A DNA stretch of 64,000 bases from an uncultured Opitutales bacterium (GTDB lineage Bacteria > Verrucomicrobiota > Verrucomicrobiia > Opitutales > Intestinicryptomonadaceae). How positions within the stretch are numbered: position 1 is the stretch's first letter; each line of letters begins with the position of its first letter. The position numbers and the translations under genes were made by a program. The stretch is from the NCBI GenBank assembly GCA_900548185.1, contig URJJ01000002.1, positions 58,347-122,346 on the forward strand. The letters run 5' to 3'. Of this stretch, positions 62,363 through 64,000 are shown one piece after another. The notes under the pieces were generated by a model. It was not told the DNA's origin and searched no databases. It saw only the letters and a program-made list of their open reading frames with translations.

Positions 62363-64000
62363 ATGAGCCTGATTTCCCTAAACGACGTCTCACTCCGCTA
62401 CGGCGCGCATGTGCTTCTGGACTCGGCCCGCCTCCAGATCGCCGAGGGCGACAGGCTGGCCATAATAGGCCGAAACGGCTGCGGAAAAACGAGCCTTTTA
62501 AAAATCATAGCGGGCGTTTCCGAACCCGATTCGGGGCTGGTGGAGCGTTCCCGCGGGCTTTCCGCCGCCTACCTCCCGCAGGAGGTCCCGGTCGGGCTGT
62601 CGGGCTCCGTATATTCGGTGGTGGCCTCCGGGCTGGGCGAAACGGGCCGCAGGCTCGCCCGCTACCGCGAGCTGCTCCCGGCTGCCGGGGAGGGCCACAG
62701 CGCGGCGGAGCGCGCCGAGTTCGACGCGCTTTTGCATTTCCTCGACGAGTCCGCCGCCTGGCCGCTCGACCGCAGGGTGGAGGAAACCGTAGAGCGCCTG
62801 GAGCTTTCCGCCGACGCCGAGGTCGGCACCCTTTCCGCCGGCCTGCGCCGCCGCGCGCTGCTCGGCCGGGGGCTTGTCTCGAACCCCGGCATGCTCATTT
62901 TGGACGAGCCAACCAACCATTTGGACATAGATTCGGTGGTGTGGCTTGAGAAGTTTCTGAAGTCCTGCGGCAAGACCCTCGTTTTCGTCTCCCACGACCG
63001 CGCCTTTCTGCGCAGCCTCTCGACGCGGGTTGCCGAAGTCGACAGAGGGAGGATAGTGGCCTTCGACTGCGGCTTTGACGAGTTCCTGGCGCGCCGCGAC
63101 GCGCTGCTTGAGGCCGAGGAGCGCAACTGCGCCGTGTTTGACAAGAAGCTGGCCCAGGAGGAGGCGTGGCTGAGGCAGGGCGTCAAGGCCCGGCGCACTC
63201 GCAACGAGGGCAGGGTAAGGGAGCTCATGAAGCTGCGCGAGGCCCGGCGCGCCCGCCGAGGGCGCCAGGGCGTGGCGGAACTCCGCGTGCAGGAGGGCCA
63301 GCAGAGCGGGCGCAAGGTTATGGAGGTGAAAAACCTCGGGGTTTCCTATTCGGGGCGCGCGGTGATAAGGGATTTTTCCACCACAATTTACAGTGGCGAC
63401 AAAATCGGCGTGATAGGCCGCAACGGCGCCGGAAAGACCACGCTTTTAAACGCGCTTCTCGGCCGCATCAGGCCCGATTCCGGCGAGGTTTTGTACGGCA
63501 CGAACCTCCAGGTCGCCTACTTCGACCAGCTCCGCTCGGAGCTCGACCCGGAAATGAGCCCGTTTGAGTTTGTCGGCGGCGGGGGGGACTTTGTGGAGGT
63601 GAACTCGCGCCGCCAAAACGTGATGGGATACCTCCAGGGCTTCCTGTTCGCCCCGGAGCAGATACGCGGCCGGATAGGGATGCTTTCGGGCGGCGAAAAG
63701 AACCGGCTGATGCTGGCAAAGCTCCTTACGAGGCCCGCGAACGTGCTCGTCCTCGACGAGCCTACGAACGACCTCGACATGGAGACGATGGATATTCTGG
63801 AGTCGGCCCTCGTGGGCTTTTCGGGCACCGTCCTCCTCGTCTCCCACGACAGGGCCTTTTTAAACGAGATTGTAACCGGCCTTTTCTGCTTTGACGAGGG
63901 CGGGGAAATCGTCGAGCTTGTCGGCGGCTACGACGAGTGGGAGGCCTTCCGCGCCCGTCGCGCGGCCTCATCCCCCGAGCCGCGCAGGGCCGCCCCCGCC
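62363..64000 (+). CDS. ABC-F family ATPase, Uup-like, 3' end beyond the window
   Basis: The first 546 residues of a soluble protein with two ATP-binding cassettes and no membrane helices. The first cassette has Walker A GRNGCGKTSLLK (~residue 36), the signature LSAGLRRRALLG and Walker B MLILDEPTNHLDID. The second has GRNGAGKTTLLN (~residue 351), LSGGEKNRLMLAKLL and LVLDEPTNDLDME. The linker between them (residues ~230-310) is charged and helical. ABC-F proteins act on ribosomes (translation rescue or antibiotic protection) or, for Uup, on DNA/ribosome processes. The order and linker are closest to Uup. The C-terminal helix is not visible. The start ATG at 62363 fits the family N-terminus MSLISLNDVSLRYG. 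Confidence 0.9.
   Translation, partial: MSLISLNDVSLRYGAHVLLDSARLQIAEGDRLAIIGRNGCGKTSLLKIIAGVSEPDSGLVERSRGLSAAYLPQEVPVGLSGSVYSVVASGLGETGRRLARYRELLPAAGEGHSAAERAEFDALLHFLDESAAWPLDRRVEETVERLELSADAEVGTLSAGLRRRALLGRGLVSNPGMLILDEPTNHLDIDSVVWLEKFLKSCGKTLVFVSHDRAFLRSLSTRVAEVDRGRIVAFDCGFDEFLARRDALLEAEERNCAVFDKKLAQEEAWLRQGVKARRTRNEGRVRELMKLREARRARRGRQGVAELRVQEGQQSGRKVMEVKNLGVSYSGRAVIRDFSTTIYSGDKIGVIGRNGAGKTTLLNALLGRIRPDSGEVLYGTNLQVAYFDQLRSELDPEMSPFEFVGGGGDFVEVNSRRQNVMGYLQGFLFAPEQIRGRIGMLSGGEKNRLMLAKLLTRPANVLVLDEPTNDLDMETMDILESALVGFSGTVLLVSHDRAFLNEIVTGLFCFDEGGEIVELVGGYDEWEAFRARRAASSPEPRRAAPA

Overview
The window is about 62% GC and has a Gram-negative gene content. Several features point to a Verrucomicrobiota lineage, most likely an Opitutales/Puniceicoccales-type gut or polysaccharide-associated bacterium: a PEP-CTERM-anchored beta-helix protein, TolB, a K+-dependent membrane pyrophosphatase, a eukaryote/archaeal-type ProRS, a single-chain GlyRS, DUF1080 proteins, and secreted GH2 and pectinesterase enzymes. 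The taxonomic call is an inference from content, not from a marker tree.

Layout. 0-6.2 kb: end of a transporter gene, an O6-methylguanine-DNA methyltransferase, and a LacI-type regulator divergent from a large exported GH2 beta-galactosidase with a palindromic operator candidate between them. 6.2-16.4 kb: housekeeping genes (tRNA-Val, serS-proS, grpE-dnaJ, a histidine decarboxylase-like enzyme, mnmM, a zinc-ribbon protein, glyS). 16.5-24.0 kb: a compact minus-strand operon of Mu-like phage structural genes (portal, protease, decoration protein, major capsid, connector, tail proteins) with no terminase, integrase, tape measure or lysis genes. 24.1-26.3 kb: ligA. 26.66-28.84 kb: an AT-rich IS1595-family element with an 8-bp target duplication, carrying a RhuM-family gene. 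29-34.9 kb: NCS1 transporter, outer-membrane barrel, DUF1080 protein, glycosyltransferase and gmd. 35.3-38.0 kb: an AT-rich island with an inverted-repeat element holding a gene fragment, an intact related lipoprotein, a small gene of unknown function, and tRNA-Phe. 38.5-41.3 kb: the PEP-CTERM beta-helix protein. 42.4-50 kb: hppA, a hypothetical gene, pectinesterase, tolB-thrH-purM. 50.9-54.3 kb: small exported proteins and an orphan BioB-like radical SAM enzyme. 54.5-57.5 kb: AzgA-type purine permease, glf and a Dabb protein. 57.5-58.5 kb: a small regulatory locus (operator-like dyad, 46-codon ORF, candidate sRNA, XRE regulator). 58.8-64 kb: class II aldolase, a DUF1080-PHP fusion lipoprotein and the start of an ABC-F ATPase.

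The most notable points are: (i) the terminase-less capsid/tail operon; (ii) a 58-bp repeat shared between that operon's promoter and the promoter of an unrelated small gene 13.7 kb away, each with a -35/-10 pair at exactly 17 bp and almost no 5' leader; (iii) a family of short hairpin repeats with a conserved loop scattered through accessory intergenic regions, two copies of which bracket a captured gene fragment; (iv) the RhuM-carrying IS element whose transposase has lost two residues of the catalytic motifs.

Many intergenic stretches (6.2-6.8, 6.9-7.4, 38.0-38.4, 50.0-50.7, 58.5-58.8, 61.5-62.3 kb) are long, GC-rich and contain no supportable gene.
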